7,766 bases of DNA from Leptolyngbya sp. SIO4C5 (GCA_010671965.1 JAAHIC010000186.1:1-7766); one strand, 5' to 3'; positions 1 through 7,255 are shown, numbered from the stretch's first letter. The notes: a model not told the origin generated them from the sequence alone. Program-made: numbers and translations.

Positions 1-1
1 T

Positions 2-55
2 AGTGAAGCTTCAATTCGGCAGGCCATTCAAGCAACTGGACACACAGTTGCTTGA
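2..55 (+). other. Opposite-strand copy of the copper chaperone 3' end with the canonical Gly-His loop
   Basis: Read on the plus strand from AGT at 2-4, the codons give SEASIRQAIQATGHTVA and then TGA at 53-55. These are the same residues as 48-59 of the minus-strand chaperone, followed by GHTVA in place of VCPVA. The GH pair falls at residues 60-61. From memory, His61 of the Synechocystis chaperone (Cys12, Cys15, His61) sits in the same loop. This copy is therefore more likely to be the native C-terminus, and the minus-strand ending its inverted reflection. Only the 3' fragment is present; upstream sequence lies outside the window. Confidence 0.7.
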
Positions 56-81
56 ATGGCCTGCCGAATTGAAGCTTCACT
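2..81. repeat. Perfect 37-bp inverted repeat (palindromic window edge)
   Basis: Bases 2-38 are the exact reverse complement of bases 45-81, separated by the six bases GACACA at 39-44. The palindrome stops one base from the window edge: base 1 (t) does not pair with base 82 (g) as a Watson-Crick pair. The right arm is coding sequence of the minus-strand copper chaperone; the left arm repeats the same codons on the plus strand. A palindrome built from coding sequence at the very edge of a sequence is most simply a fold-back (template-switch or hairpin-end chimera) artefact. A real inverted duplication cannot be excluded from this window alone. Confidence 0.95.
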
Positions 82-222
82 GGCCTCAGTTTCAGCCATA
101 ACTTCTTTGGATGTTAAATCGATATTGACCTTGGCCTTGCCGTCTACTTTGGTAATTGCCTCGGCTACTGTCTCAGTGCAGCCGTCACACACCATTGAAG
201 GCACTGTAAACTTAACGCTCAT
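28..222 (-). CDS. atx1: Small heavy-metal-associated (HMA) copper chaperone, Atx1-like; C-terminus probably corrupted
   Basis: This is a 64-residue single-domain HMA protein, the usual length for cyanobacterial Atx1. The family binds Cu(I) and hands it to P-type copper ATPases that supply plastocyanin and cytochrome oxidase. The metal site MVCDGC is at residues 10-15 (Cys12, Cys15), followed by a beta-alpha-beta-beta-alpha-beta pattern. The ATG at 222-220 has a clear ribosome binding site, AGGAG (minus strand, 229-233), six bases upstream. The last residues read TVCPVA, whereas the family normally ends in a Gly-His loop. This stretch lies inside the palindrome, and the opposite strand reads TGHTVA at the same place, so the final five or so residues are probably not native. 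The HMA family is certain; the chaperone role follows from size and motif. Confidence 0.88.
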   Translation of the reverse strand: MSVKFTVPSMVCDGCTETVAEAITKVDGKAKVNIDLTSKEVMAETEASEASIRQAIQATVCPVA

Positions 223-351
223 AAATTTCTCCTAAATGCAGGTTTATTGAGAACTTAGCTTACAGTGCCGGTCGCTTGTTCGGTCTAACGATGGAATCTA
301 GATCAGCTCCTGGCAGAAGCTGAAACTGGCGATCGCTCACCAAGCTGCAGA

Positions 352-1455
352 TTAAATTGCCAATCCAGAGCGGTGATTCTGATGCTGCAGAAAGTGGAGA
401 CCGCTATAGAGCTGGAAGGCAGCATCCCAGTTGCTGGGCCGCTTTCGCATCAGGTCGATATGGGCGGGAAAATTAGATAGCAGGTCAATATATTCCATCG
501 CCCCTTCGGCAAAAGGCGTAAAGCCAGATTGCAGAGGACAGGTGAGCTGCGCCTGAATATGCTGGCTGAGGGCATTCCAACGGGGGCGAGTCGTTGCCTG
601 AGGCAAGTCAGGGCTGGTTTGCGTGCTGAGGGGATCGCCCGATTTGAACTGATAGGTGCGATCGCACAGACGCAAAATCGATCGCCGCTGGTGCAGATGC
701 AGGTCTAAAACCTGGGCATAGTCCTGGGTCTTCTCCTTGCGCTGCAGCTTGCCCCAAGGGCCTAGATCCACCACCTGCTCAAAAATCGGCAGCGCTCCCA
801 CCACGCACTGGCTCACCTCTGACCAGTCAAAGGCAATGGTGCCAAGCTGATTATTAGCGCTTTGGCAGACCACCTTCACCTGTGGCTCTACCGCCCGCAA
901 GAAGCTGACCCGAAACACCTGACCTTGATTAATATCCGCTAGCTTGGCACAAAAAGCCGGCGTCGCCGCCGTTGTCAGCGCCTGTTCCAAGTAGCGCAGT
1001 TCCCCCATATTGCCGACGCGGTAAACTCGCCAGCTTTTGCTGGGCAACTGCATTCGCGCCGTGTACGCATCTATCTGCATCACCTGGGCTAACCCCTGGG
1101 CCGCTGTCGCTCGCTGCTGAGCCGCTACGGGTTCTAAAAGCAGCAAGCCTGTATCCTGACTGTCGGGGGCGGCTTTGGCAGAGGCTTTGGCCGCTTCCTG
1201 CTGGGCAGCCTGACGGGCAGTGAGCCGCTCAATCCCCTGCCTAGCCTGAGCCAGTATTTTAGGGTGGGTTGATTTCTGCAAAATTTGGCGGTAGGTTTTG
1301 GCGGCGGCTTCTAGCTGCCCCCGCCCTTCCTGATACTGACCAATACAAAGCTTCAGCCAAGGATCTTGGGGAGACTGCTGCCGCCACTGCTGCAGTAGTT
1401 CGGCGGCGCGGCGGTAGTCTTGGCTTTCAAGCGCGGTGGTGACAACTTCTAACAT
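352..1455 (-). CDS. TPR-repeat protein with a conserved cyanobacterial domain of unknown function
   Basis: The 367-residue soluble protein has no signal peptide or membrane helix. Residues 1-78 form about two tetratricopeptide-like helical repeats (alternating small and aromatic positions, for example YRRAAELLQQW and GQLEAAAKTYRQIL). An Ala/Gln-rich linker follows at about 79-100. The C-terminal part, about 102-275, resembles a region I recall from unnamed cyanobacterial TPR proteins (GLLLLEPV, YTARMQLPSKSWRVYRVG, FDWSEVSQ, LPIFEQVVDLG, KTQDYAQVLDLHL, ILRLCDRTYQF). I know no demonstrated function; TPR segments usually mediate protein-protein contact. The ATG at 1455-1453 is preceded by GAGG with a five-base spacer. 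It is transcribed divergently from the Trypco1 gene across 153 bases. The reading frame is intact. Confidence 0.8.
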   Translation of the reverse strand: MLEVVTTALESQDYRRAAELLQQWRQQSPQDPWLKLCIGQYQEGRGQLEAAAKTYRQILQKSTHPKILAQARQGIERLTARQAAQQEAAKASAKAAPDSQDTGLLLLEPVAAQQRATAAQGLAQVMQIDAYTARMQLPSKSWRVYRVGNMGELRYLEQALTTAATPAFCAKLADINQGQVFRVSFLRAVEPQVKVVCQSANNQLGTIAFDWSEVSQCVVGALPIFEQVVDLGPWGKLQRKEKTQDYAQVLDLHLHQRRSILRLCDRTYQFKSGDPLSTQTSPDLPQATTRPRWNALSQHIQAQLTCPLQSGFTPFAEGAMEYIDLLSNFPAHIDLMRKRPSNWDAAFQLYSGLHFLQHQNHRSGLAI

Positions 1456-1608
1456 GCCTGCCTCTTCGACCTAGGCTAATGTTCTCATTCTAGGCAGCGA
1501 GGGCAAAGATATTCCTGGGCGATCGCCTGCTTTACCTGGGTAGCCGTCAAGATAGGCTATTTTGAGAGAACGGTATGACGCTGATTGTTTTGATTCGGTC
1601 TGAAATTT

Positions 1609-2052
1609 ATGCCCCGTTTCCAACTTGATGAAGACGCGCCTATTTTAGTGGAGTTTACGCCAACTGCGCCGATCGACAATCCGGCTGCCTTAGTCAGAAC
1701 CGATCAGGTTGAACGCTCAGCGGCGGCAATCAATAGCGCCATGAATACGATGCGTAATATGGCGCAGCTAGTGGTGGAAACTTTAGATACCTTAGACGAA
1801 CAGCCGTCTCAGGTTGAGGTGGAATTTGGCCTCAAGCTCAGCGCTGAGGGACAAGCCGCGATCGCCCGTTCTGATGATTCCTCTATGCTGACAGTGCGGA
1901 TGACCTGGGATCCCAGTCTGCGTCCGGCCCGCTGGCAAGAGCCGGCGACAGAATCCTATCGCTATGACGAAGAGGGCTATGTTGTCCGTAGTGACTACCC
2001 CTACGCTGACTATCGCTATGAAGACGAAGGGGGCGATGACGACTGGTTTTAA
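1609..2052 (+). CDS. Trypco1 (trypsin-co-occurring domain 1, CU044_2847-type) family protein
   Basis: The 147-residue protein has an N-terminal strand (ILVEFTP, residues 12-18), a central helix (about 33-62) and a C-terminal hairpin VEVEFGLKLSAEG...LTVRMTW (residues 69-100). This VEFGLKLSAE...T.TW pattern is the hallmark I associate with Trypco1 domains, which often occur beside trypsin-like proteases, caspases or STAND-type NTPases in bacterial conflict and signalling systems. Residues 111-147 form a low-complexity acidic, Tyr-rich tail ending in GGDDDWF, probably disordered. No protease or NTPase lies next to it here: the neighbours are a TPR protein (divergent) and an MscS channel (convergent, 20 bases between stops). 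The start at 1609 lacks a clear Shine-Dalgarno. The upstream ATG at 1575 is out of frame. The family call is from memory of the motif; the role is unknown. Confidence 0.72.
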   Translation: MPRFQLDEDAPILVEFTPTAPIDNPAALVRTDQVERSAAAINSAMNTMRNMAQLVVETLDTLDEQPSQVEVEFGLKLSAEGQAAIARSDDSSMLTVRMTWDPSLRPARWQEPATESYRYDEEGYVVRSDYPYADYRYEDEGGDDDWF

Positions 2053-2072
2053 GCGGCTAGTCCCTCAGAGAA

Positions 2073-3044
2073 TTAGTGCTGTCCGTTGTCTGATGAGCGG
2101 CTCGCCCGCAGCGCTCCGGCTAAATCGCGGCGTTTAGGCGTGTCCCCTGGGCCAGCAGGCCAGCCTTCGCGCTGCCGGGAGCGATCGCCGTCGGTTTCTT
2201 CTGTCTGGTCGTGGAAGAGAATCTGCTGGGTGGGGAAGGGCATATCGATGCCGTTTTCCGTCAGCACCGCGCAAATGCGGGCTAAGATCCGATCCTGAGT
2301 GCTGAGAGCGTCAGCGCGGCGGGGGGGCTTGATCCACCAGCGGGCACGCAGGTTGATCGTACTCCCGGCTAGGTCAACTACGAGCACTTCTGGCCCTGGA
2401 TCTTGCAGGGCATCTTGATCGTTGCTTAGCACGTCTAAAATCAGCCGTTTGGCCTGATCGATGTCGTCTCCGTAGCCAATGCCAATATCGTACTGCAGCC
2501 GTCGCTTTTCATAGGCGGTATTCACCGTGACGGCGTTGGTAAACAGTTCGGCGTTGGGAATGACCACGCGGCGACCGTCGTAGGTGCGAATAGTCGTGGC
2601 GCGGGTCTGAATCTTCTCGACCGTACCTTCAAAGTCGTTGTAGACAATTTGATCTTCAACTTGAAAAGGCTCCGTCAGCAAAATCAAGATACCAGCTAGA
2701 AAGTTCTGCAGAATATCACGGAAGGCAAAGCCAATGGCGACACCACCAATCCCCAAAAGCTGAAACAGATCGCCAGCGCCAAAGGAAGGGAAAACAATCG
2801 ACAAGGCGACTAATGCGCCTAACAAAATGATGCCGCTCTGGATCAGGCGCGCCAGTACTAAGGCCACATTGCGCGATCGCCGTCGATGGGAAAAACGCCG
2901 AATCAAACTCCGAACAATACGCGCAATAATCCAAAAAATAGCAAATACAATAATGCCGAGCACAATTCCTGGCAGGAGCCGCAAAGCATACTGCGTCATG
3001 GAAGCAACGCGCTCCCAGGCAATGGATAAAGAAACGTCTTCCAC
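2073..3044 (-). CDS. MscS-family mechanosensitive ion channel
   Basis: The 323-residue inner-membrane protein is of the small-conductance mechanosensitive channel family, which opens on hypo-osmotic shock to release solutes. Three hydrophobic segments lie at about 22-47, 60-86 and 93-125. The third carries the pore-helix pattern LLGIGGVAIGFAFRDILQNFLAG. It is followed by the MscS beta domain (residues 127-176: EPFQVEDQI, EGTVEKIQTRATTIRTYDGR, VVIPNAELF) and an alpha/beta C-terminal domain to about 277. Residues 280-323 form a hydrophilic, Arg/Asp-rich tail beyond the usual domain end. The start codon is GTG (3044-3042) with a weak AGGG upstream; the next option, ATG at Met16 (2999), has no better site. 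The family also includes channels with other gating roles, so physiology is inferred. Confidence 0.93.
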   Translation of the reverse strand: MEDVSLSIAWERVASMTQYALRLLPGIVLGIIVFAIFWIIARIVRSLIRRFSHRRRSRNVALVLARLIQSGIILLGALVALSIVFPSFGAGDLFQLLGIGGVAIGFAFRDILQNFLAGILILLTEPFQVEDQIVYNDFEGTVEKIQTRATTIRTYDGRRVVIPNAELFTNAVTVNTAYEKRRLQYDIGIGYGDDIDQAKRLILDVLSNDQDALQDPGPEVLVVDLAGSTINLRARWWIKPPRRADALSTQDRILARICAVLTENGIDMPFPTQQILFHDQTEETDGDRSRQREGWPAGPGDTPKRRDLAGALRASRSSDNGQH

Positions 3045-3165
3045 AACTAACCCTTCGTGTGTCGCAATTTACAAATGACAGGATTGTACTGAGGCGTGGG
3101 CCAGTTTGAATCTATCAGAGGGTGGTTTTGAGCTGCTTTGTGATGAAAGCCATACTTGAGAAAAT

Positions 3166-3184
3166 AGCTATGATCTTCATAGCT
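3166..3184. repeat. 8-bp dyad in the mscS/Uma2 divergent intergenic region
   Basis: AGCTATGA (3166-3173) and TCATAGCT (3177-3184) form a perfect 8-bp inverted repeat with a three-base centre. The plus strand contains TATGAT at 3169-3174, one mismatch from a -10 consensus, inside the dyad. I see no well-placed -35 element. It could be an operator or a promoter for the plus-strand gene that starts 90 bases downstream, or simply chance. Confidence 0.4.
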
Positions 3185-3273
3185 TTAGAAGGTATTGCTA
3201 CTAAAAACGGCGATCGCCTCAATCGCTTTAGGTTGAAAACTCCCTGGCGACAGGATACTGCGGGCAAGTTGCT

Positions 3274-3825
3274 ATGACCCTAACAACCTATAAATGGACA
3301 GTCGAACATTATCATCAGGCGATCGCGGCGGGACTGTTTGATGACACGCGCATTGAACTGCTGCAGGGAGATCTCGTCGTTATGCCACCTGAAGGAGAAC
3401 CCCATGCTTATGCCAACAGCGAAGTGGGGGACTATCTGCGATCGCTCTTGGGCGCTGCCGCTAAAATTCGGGAAGCCCATCCCATCACGCTGCCTAACGA
3501 TTCTGAACCCGTTCCAGACCTAGCGGTTGTTAAGCCACAGGGATCGGTTTACCTTAGCCATCATCCCTATCCAGAGGATATTTTTTGGCTGATCGAATTC
3601 TCAAATACGACACTCAGCAAAGACCTGACTGAGAAAAAAGACATCTATGCTAAAGCTGGAATTATTGAATACTGGGTTGTGGATTTGAAGCATCAACAGC
3701 TTTATCTCTTTCGCGATCTTTCAGATACACAGTATAGGACAGAACAAGTTTATACAACGGGTACCGTGTCGCCACTCGCCTTTACCCACGTTCAAATTCA
3801 GGTAGAGCGGATAATTAATCCCTGA
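3274..3825 (+). CDS. Uma2-family (DUF820) putative PD-(D/E)XK endonuclease
   Basis: The 183 residues are the normal length for the Uma2 family, which is greatly expanded in cyanobacteria and has a restriction-endonuclease-like fold. The expected motifs are in order: RIELLQGDLVVMPP (26-39, with Glu28), PDLAVV (81-86, Asp82), LIEFSNTTLSKD (106-117, Glu108), then the Lys121/Lys122 region and YAKAGIIEYWVVD (125-137). Asp82, Glu108 and Lys121 would form the catalytic set, so the protein looks intact. The biological role of the family is not established; many copies are scattered and possibly mobile. The gene looks more AT-rich than its neighbours by eye. It stands alone, converging on typA across a shared terminator hairpin. 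ATG at 3274 has only a weak upstream purine stretch. Confidence 0.9.
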   Translation: MTLTTYKWTVEHYHQAIAAGLFDDTRIELLQGDLVVMPPEGEPHAYANSEVGDYLRSLLGAAAKIREAHPITLPNDSEPVPDLAVVKPQGSVYLSHHPYPEDIFWLIEFSNTTLSKDLTEKKDIYAKAGIIEYWVVDLKHQQLYLFRDLSDTQYRTEQVYTTGTVSPLAFTHVQIQVERIINP

Positions 3826-3848
3826 GAAAGACTACCAGTTTATTAAGG

Positions 3849-3893
3849 AAAAAATAGCAGCTCCCAGGGTTTCCGCAGAAACCCTGGGAGCTG
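3849..3893 (-). terminator. Intrinsic terminator of typA
   Basis: A perfect 15-bp stem (3858-3872 with 3879-3893, GC-rich core CTCCCAGGG) closes a six-base loop (CCGCAG, 3873-3878). On the minus strand the stem is followed by CTA and then six Ts (3854-3849), the classic Rho-independent layout, 24 bases past the typA stop codon. On the plus strand no T run follows, but the hairpin sits 32 bases past the Uma2 stop and may slow convergent transcription too. Confidence 0.9.
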
Positions 3894-3917
3894 AGAGGAA
3901 CTGGAACCTGAGAAACT

Positions 3918-5708
3918 TTAGCGACGGGCTAGCTTCTTGGAGATCTTGCGCAGGCGGATAGATTCGGGGGTAATTTCTACCATCTCGTCGGCGCTGATGT
4001 ATTCCAAGGCCCGCTCCAGGCTCATGTCTACCGGAGTTTGAAGCTGCACGAGTTCATCCCCCGTAGCCGAGCGGTGGTTGGTGAGCTGCTTGGTTTTACA
4101 GAGGTTCAGTTCTAGATCCTGGGGTCGATTGTTTTCGCCCACAATCATGCCCCGGTAAACTTTAGTTCCCGGCTCAATGAAGAAGACGCCGCGATCTTCC
4201 GCGTTCTTCAGGGCATAGAACGTCGCCACCCCTTCCTCAAAGGAAATCAGCACCCCGTTGCGGCGAGTTTCCACTTCGCCCGACATAGGCCGATACTCCA
4301 GGAAGCTGTGGTTCATGATGCCCTCGCCCCGGGTCAGGCGCATAAACTCGCCCCGAAAGCCAATCAGGCCACGAGCCGGAACCACAAATTCTAAAGTAGC
4401 TCGTCCGTCTCCGGTGACGCGCATATCCTGCATTTCGCCCTTGCGCTGGCCGATGCGCTCGATGCAGCCGCCCATCGCGTCTTCTGGGACGTCTAGAGCC
4501 AATAGCTCATAAGGCTCACAGGGCTGACCGTTAATTTCGCGGTAAATTACCTGGGGCTGAGATACCTGAAACTCATAGCCTTCGCGGCGCATGGTTTCAA
4601 TCAAGATGCCGAGGTGCAGCTCGCCTCGCCCAGAAACCGCAAAGCGATCGGGGGAGTCGGTTTCCTCGACTCGCAGCGCCACGTTGGTTTCTAGTTCGCG
4701 CATCAGGCGATCGCGGATTTGGCGCGAAGTCACATAGTCGCCTTCTTGACCGGCAAAAGGTGAGTCGTTGATGGCAAAGGTCATCTGCAGCGTCGGCTCG
4801 TCTACCTTGATCAGCGGTAGCGCTGCCGGATTGTCAGGGCAGGCCACCGTCTCGCCGATGTTGGCATCTGCGAAACCGGCGATCGCCACAATGTTGCCCG
4901 CCGAAGCTTCTTCAATTTCAATTCGCTTCAGCCCTTCAAAGCCCATCAGCTTGGTGATTTTGGACTTGACGACAGAGCCATCTTCTTTGATTAAAGCCGC
5001 CTGCTGACCCGCTTTAACTGTACCGTTGTGAATTTTACCAATCACAATCCGGCCTAAATACTCGGAATAGTCTAGGGTCGTTACCTGAAGCTGTAAGGGC
5101 TTTTCCACATTGCCGATCGGCGGCGGCACGTGATCCAAAATAGCCTCAAACAGCGGCTGCATATCTCCGTTGGTGTCGTCTAGATCCTTTCTGGCATAGC
5201 CACTCAGGCCAGAGGCAAACAGGTAAGGAAACTCGCACTGATCGTCGTCAGCCCCCAGTTCTAAGAACAGGTCTAAAACTTTATCGATCGCCCCATAAGG
5301 TTCAGCCTGCGGGCGGTCAATCTTGTTGACGACGACAATCGGACGCAGCCCTTTCTCTAAGGCTTTTTTCAAAACGAAGCGGGTCTGAGGCATTGGCCCC
5401 TCGTTGGCATCCACAATCAGGATGCAGCCATCCACCATGCCCAATACTCGCTCGACTTCGCCGCCGAAGTCGGCGTGTCCAGGCGTATCAACAATATTGA
5501 TCAGCGTTTCGCCGTAGTGAACCGCCGTATTTTTAGACAGGATAGTAATACCGCGCTCCCGCTCTAGGTCGTTGGAATCCATGACGCAGTCAGGAATATC
5601 TTCGCCTTCACGGAAAATACCTGACTGTTTGAGCAGGGCATCGACAAGGGTCGTTTTACCGTGATCAACGTGGGCAATGATAGCAACGTTGCGAATAGGC
5701 AGAGTCAT
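3918..5708 (-). CDS. typA: Translational GTPase TypA/BipA
   Basis: The 596 residues match the normal family length of about 600. TypA is a ribosome-binding GTPase related to EF-G and LepA, which supports ribosome assembly and growth under cold and other stresses. GTPase motifs are complete: G1 AHVDHGKT (12-19), G2 region RERGIT (50-55), G3 DTPGH (74-78), G4 NKID (128-131) and G5 ASG (165-167). They are followed by an EF-Tu-like domain 2, an EF-G domain III/V-like region and the TypA-specific C-terminal domain (including [10 protein letters not shown] and [12 protein letters not shown]). The ATG at 5708 gives the standard start [15 protein letters not shown], with GGA close upstream. It is flanked by its own terminator and by a 235-base leader, and appears monocistronic. 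Confidence 0.98.
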   Translation of the reverse strand: MTLPIRNVAIIAHVDHGKTTLVDALLKQSGIFREGEDIPDCVMDSNDLERERGITILSKNTAVHYGETLINIVDTPGHADFGGEVERVLGMVDGCILIVDANEGPMPQTRFVLKKALEKGLRPIVVVNKIDRPQAEPYGAIDKVLDLFLELGADDDQCEFPYLFASGLSGYARKDLDDTNGDMQPLFEAILDHVPPPIGNVEKPLQLQVTTLDYSEYLGRIVIGKIHNGTVKAGQQAALIKEDGSVVKSKITKLMGFEGLKRIEIEEASAGNIVAIAGFADANIGETVACPDNPAALPLIKVDEPTLQMTFAINDSPFAGQEGDYVTSRQIRDRLMRELETNVALRVEETDSPDRFAVSGRGELHLGILIETMRREGYEFQVSQPQVIYREINGQPCEPYELLALDVPEDAMGGCIERIGQRKGEMQDMRVTGDGRATLEFVVPARGLIGFRGEFMRLTRGEGIMNHSFLEYRPMSGEVETRRNGVLISFEEGVATFYALKNAEDRGVFFIEPGTKVYRGMIVGENNRPQDLELNLCKTKQLTNHRSATGDELVQLQTPVDMSLERALEYISADEMVEITPESIRLRKISKKLARR

Positions 5709-5750
5709 GGTTCCAAGACCTGGAAGGTAAGATTGTTCAGCAAGATGAAT

Positions 5751-5784
5751 TAACGGGATTTATCGATTTAGCAAAATCCCGTTA
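5751..5784. promoter_or_regulatory. 11-bp inverted repeat in the typA leader
   Basis: TAACGGGATTT (5751-5761) and AAATCCCGTTA (5774-5784) are exact reverse complements around a 12-base centre, 43 to 76 bases upstream of the typA ATG. A TACAAT element on the minus strand (5803-5798) could be a -10 just upstream, but I see no convincing -35. If that -10 is used, the repeat would lie at the 5' end of the mRNA as a stem-loop; otherwise it may be an operator. No T run follows on the minus strand, so it does not look like an attenuator. Confidence 0.5.
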
Positions 5785-5901
5785 CAAATGCTTAATAATT
5801 GTAACTCACTCCACCAGCATCCTTGGGCGGTTATCTACCCAACTTCATAGGGTATGGCCGGAGAGGGGAGCTTCAGTTAAGGGAATTAGGCTAATGCGGG
5901 G

Positions 5902-5939
5902 AAGGGGAGACAGAGAGATGCCGCATCTCCGCCTCCCTT
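5902..5939. repeat. Imperfect hairpin just downstream of sipA
   Basis: GAGATGC (5915-5921) and GCATCTC (5923-5929) can pair, flanked by an outer AAGGG/CCCTT pairing (5902-5906 with 5935-5939). The structure starts five bases past the sipA stop codon. On the minus strand it is followed by C-rich rather than T-rich sequence, so it is at best a weak or factor-dependent 3' end. The rest of 5709-5943 is G-rich on the plus strand and holds no gene I can support. Confidence 0.35.
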
Positions 5940-5943
5940 AGAG

Positions 5944-6183
5944 TTAGTCTGCGCTATCGTCCTGATGGGTTAGAACCACCTCTATATATTGGCTATCGAT
6001 TAGAAAGGTGCCGCGTTCAAACTTGACGCCCCAATAGCCGCCGGGGCGGCGATCGACGATGGTTCCTTCTTCGCCAATCTGCACCAGATCGGGGGGACGC
6101 AGCATGGGCATGGTATCTGCGGTTTTGATGTAAGGGGGGAGAGTGGCGATGCGGACGCGATCGCCGACAGCAAAATCAGTCAT
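5944..6183 (-). CDS. sipA: SipA, NblS/Hik33-interacting small protein (DUF3148)
   Basis: The 79-residue protein matches the cyanobacterial SipA family (SH3-like beta fold). The diagnostic run is FAVGDRVRIATLPPYIKTAD (4-23), MPMLRPPDLVQIGEEGTIV (25-43), RRPGGYWGVKFERG (45-58) and IDSQYIEVV (62-70). In Synechococcus and Synechocystis, SipA binds the ATP-binding domain of the sensor kinase NblS/Hik33, which controls responses to high light, cold and nutrient stress. The gene begins 18 bases after the cbiX stop on the same strand, so cotranscription with cbiX is likely. No clear Shine-Dalgarno precedes its ATG, and I see no separate promoter in the short gap. The family call is strong; dependence on cbiX transcription is inference. 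Confidence 0.9.
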   Translation of the reverse strand: MTDFAVGDRVRIATLPPYIKTADTMPMLRPPDLVQIGEEGTIVDRRPGGYWGVKFERGTFLIDSQYIEVVLTHQDDSAD

Positions 6184-6201
6184 AGTTGAAAGTCTGTGGG
6201 T

Positions 6202-7242
6202 TTAAGGTATTTGCCAAGCCCGCTCATGGTATTGCTCAGGTTGGGCATAGGGGTCTGCGACTGGGTGCTCGTGGTCGTGGGCATGAGGGTGACTATGGGC
6301 GGCAGTCTGTCCGTGTCCGTGATGGTGATGGCCGTGGGTCGCACCGTTTTGCTCAGCGGCGGCTAGCCGAAACTTACAAAGTTCACAGTTCATCTGCACC
6401 TGGCCGAGCTGCGTTTCTATCTCCCGCCGCCGCATCACCTGCATTAGAGCAGGGTGTAGCCCCATTTCCGGCAAACAGGCTAGCTCTATATCTGGGAATT
6501 GAGCCTGCTGCGCTTGGGCGATCGCAAAAATTTTCTTGACCAAAACGCCCGTAAATAAAAAGTAGGGCAGCACGATGATGCGCCGGGGCTGATAGAGGCG
6601 CGATCGGGCAAAGCCCTCATCTAGTCGCGGATGAGTAATGCCGACAAAGCAGATTTCAACCGTTTTATAGCCGCTGCCTTCCCAGAGAATGCGGGCCAGC
6701 TTGTAGACATCCCCGTTGGCATCTGGATCGCTGGCCCCCCGTCCGACAAACAGCAGCACCGTCTCTTCCCGGCTGATGCCCATCGGATTGTGCTCAGGTT
6801 GGTCGAGCAGGGCTAAGCGCGATCGCCACAAATCCAAAATTTCTGGCGCAATGCCGAAATGCCGTCCATAGTGAAATGTGACCTGGGGGTGACGCTGCCG
6901 GGCGCGATCGAGTTCATTCGTAACGTCAAATTTGTTGTGTCGGGCAGCAAATAGCAGCACCGGCAAAACGGAGATATCGGTAAAGCCCTGTTCCACGCAG
7001 CGATCGACCCCATCCTGGATAGTGGGTTCCGTCAGCTCCAAGAAGCAGGGAATCACGGGTCTAGAGGTATCAAGAGTCTGATACGCTGCCGCCAAGTCAA
7101 GCACCCGCTGGCGGCCATCGGCATCACGGCTACCATGCCCCACCAGAAGTAAAGGGCGCCGCTGGGGCAAATCTGGCTGTAAGTACGTTTTAGCTGCCTC
7201 AGCCCCGGCTGAAGCTTGCAGAATACTGTTCAAAGTTATCAT
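6202..7242 (-). CDS. cbiX: Sirohydrochlorin cobaltochelatase CbiX, long form with His-rich tail
   Basis: CbiX inserts Co2+ into sirohydrochlorin, an early step of the anaerobic cobalamin route. The 346 residues hold two chelatase-type halves. The N-terminal one carries [10 protein letters not shown] (31-40, His36) and [11 protein letters not shown] (97-107, His102); the second carries [10 protein letters not shown] (163-172) and [14 protein letters not shown] (225-238). MNCELCKF (284-291) fits the MXCXXC motif reported to hold a 4Fe-4S centre in long-form CbiX of Bacillus megaterium. A His-rich segment (303-326, with runs such as HGHHHHGHG) probably binds or stores metal. In the second half the GHG histidine is replaced (GRG), so catalysis should rest on the first. 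Sirohaem synthesis (SirB activity) is the alternative, but the upstream cobalamin riboswitch favours cobalt. GGAG (7253-7250) lies seven bases before the ATG. Confidence 0.95.
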   Translation of the reverse strand: MITLNSILQASAGAEAAKTYLQPDLPQRRPLLLVGHGSRDADGRQRVLDLAAAYQTLDTSRPVIPCFLELTEPTIQDGVDRCVEQGFTDISVLPVLLFAARHNKFDVTNELDRARQRHPQVTFHYGRHFGIAPEILDLWRSRLALLDQPEHNPMGISREETVLLFVGRGASDPDANGDVYKLARILWEGSGYKTVEICFVGITHPRLDEGFARSRLYQPRRIIVLPYFLFTGVLVKKIFAIAQAQQAQFPDIELACLPEMGLHPALMQVMRRREIETQLGQVQMNCELCKFRLAAAEQNGATHGHHHHGHGQTAAHSHPHAHDHEHPVADPYAQPEQYHERAWQIP

Positions 7243-7255
7243 CTCAAAACTCCGC

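Noticed and set aside
2..81. Transcription terminator or hairpin telomere
   Set aside because: The arms are chaperone coding sequence with no T run, and cyanobacterial chromosomes are circular; a fold-back is simpler.
304..322. Short hairpin CAGCT/AGCTG downstream of the TPR gene
   Set aside because: Only five base pairs and no T run follows on the minus strand; too weak to call a terminator.
972..1223. Open frame on the plus strand within the TPR gene
   Set aside because: It is a shadow of a well-supported minus-strand gene, low in complexity and without a ribosome binding site.
2053..2072. Terminator between the Trypco1 and mscS stops
   Set aside because: The 20-base gap has no stem or T run; the convergent transcripts probably run into each other.
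3274..3825. Uma2 gene as part of a defence island
   Set aside because: It stands alone between mscS and typA, and solitary Uma2 genes are very common in cyanobacteria.
6186..6539. Open frame of 117 codons on the plus strand opposite cbiX
   Set aside because: It is the antisense of the His-rich and MXCXXC region of cbiX, with biased composition and no family resemblance.
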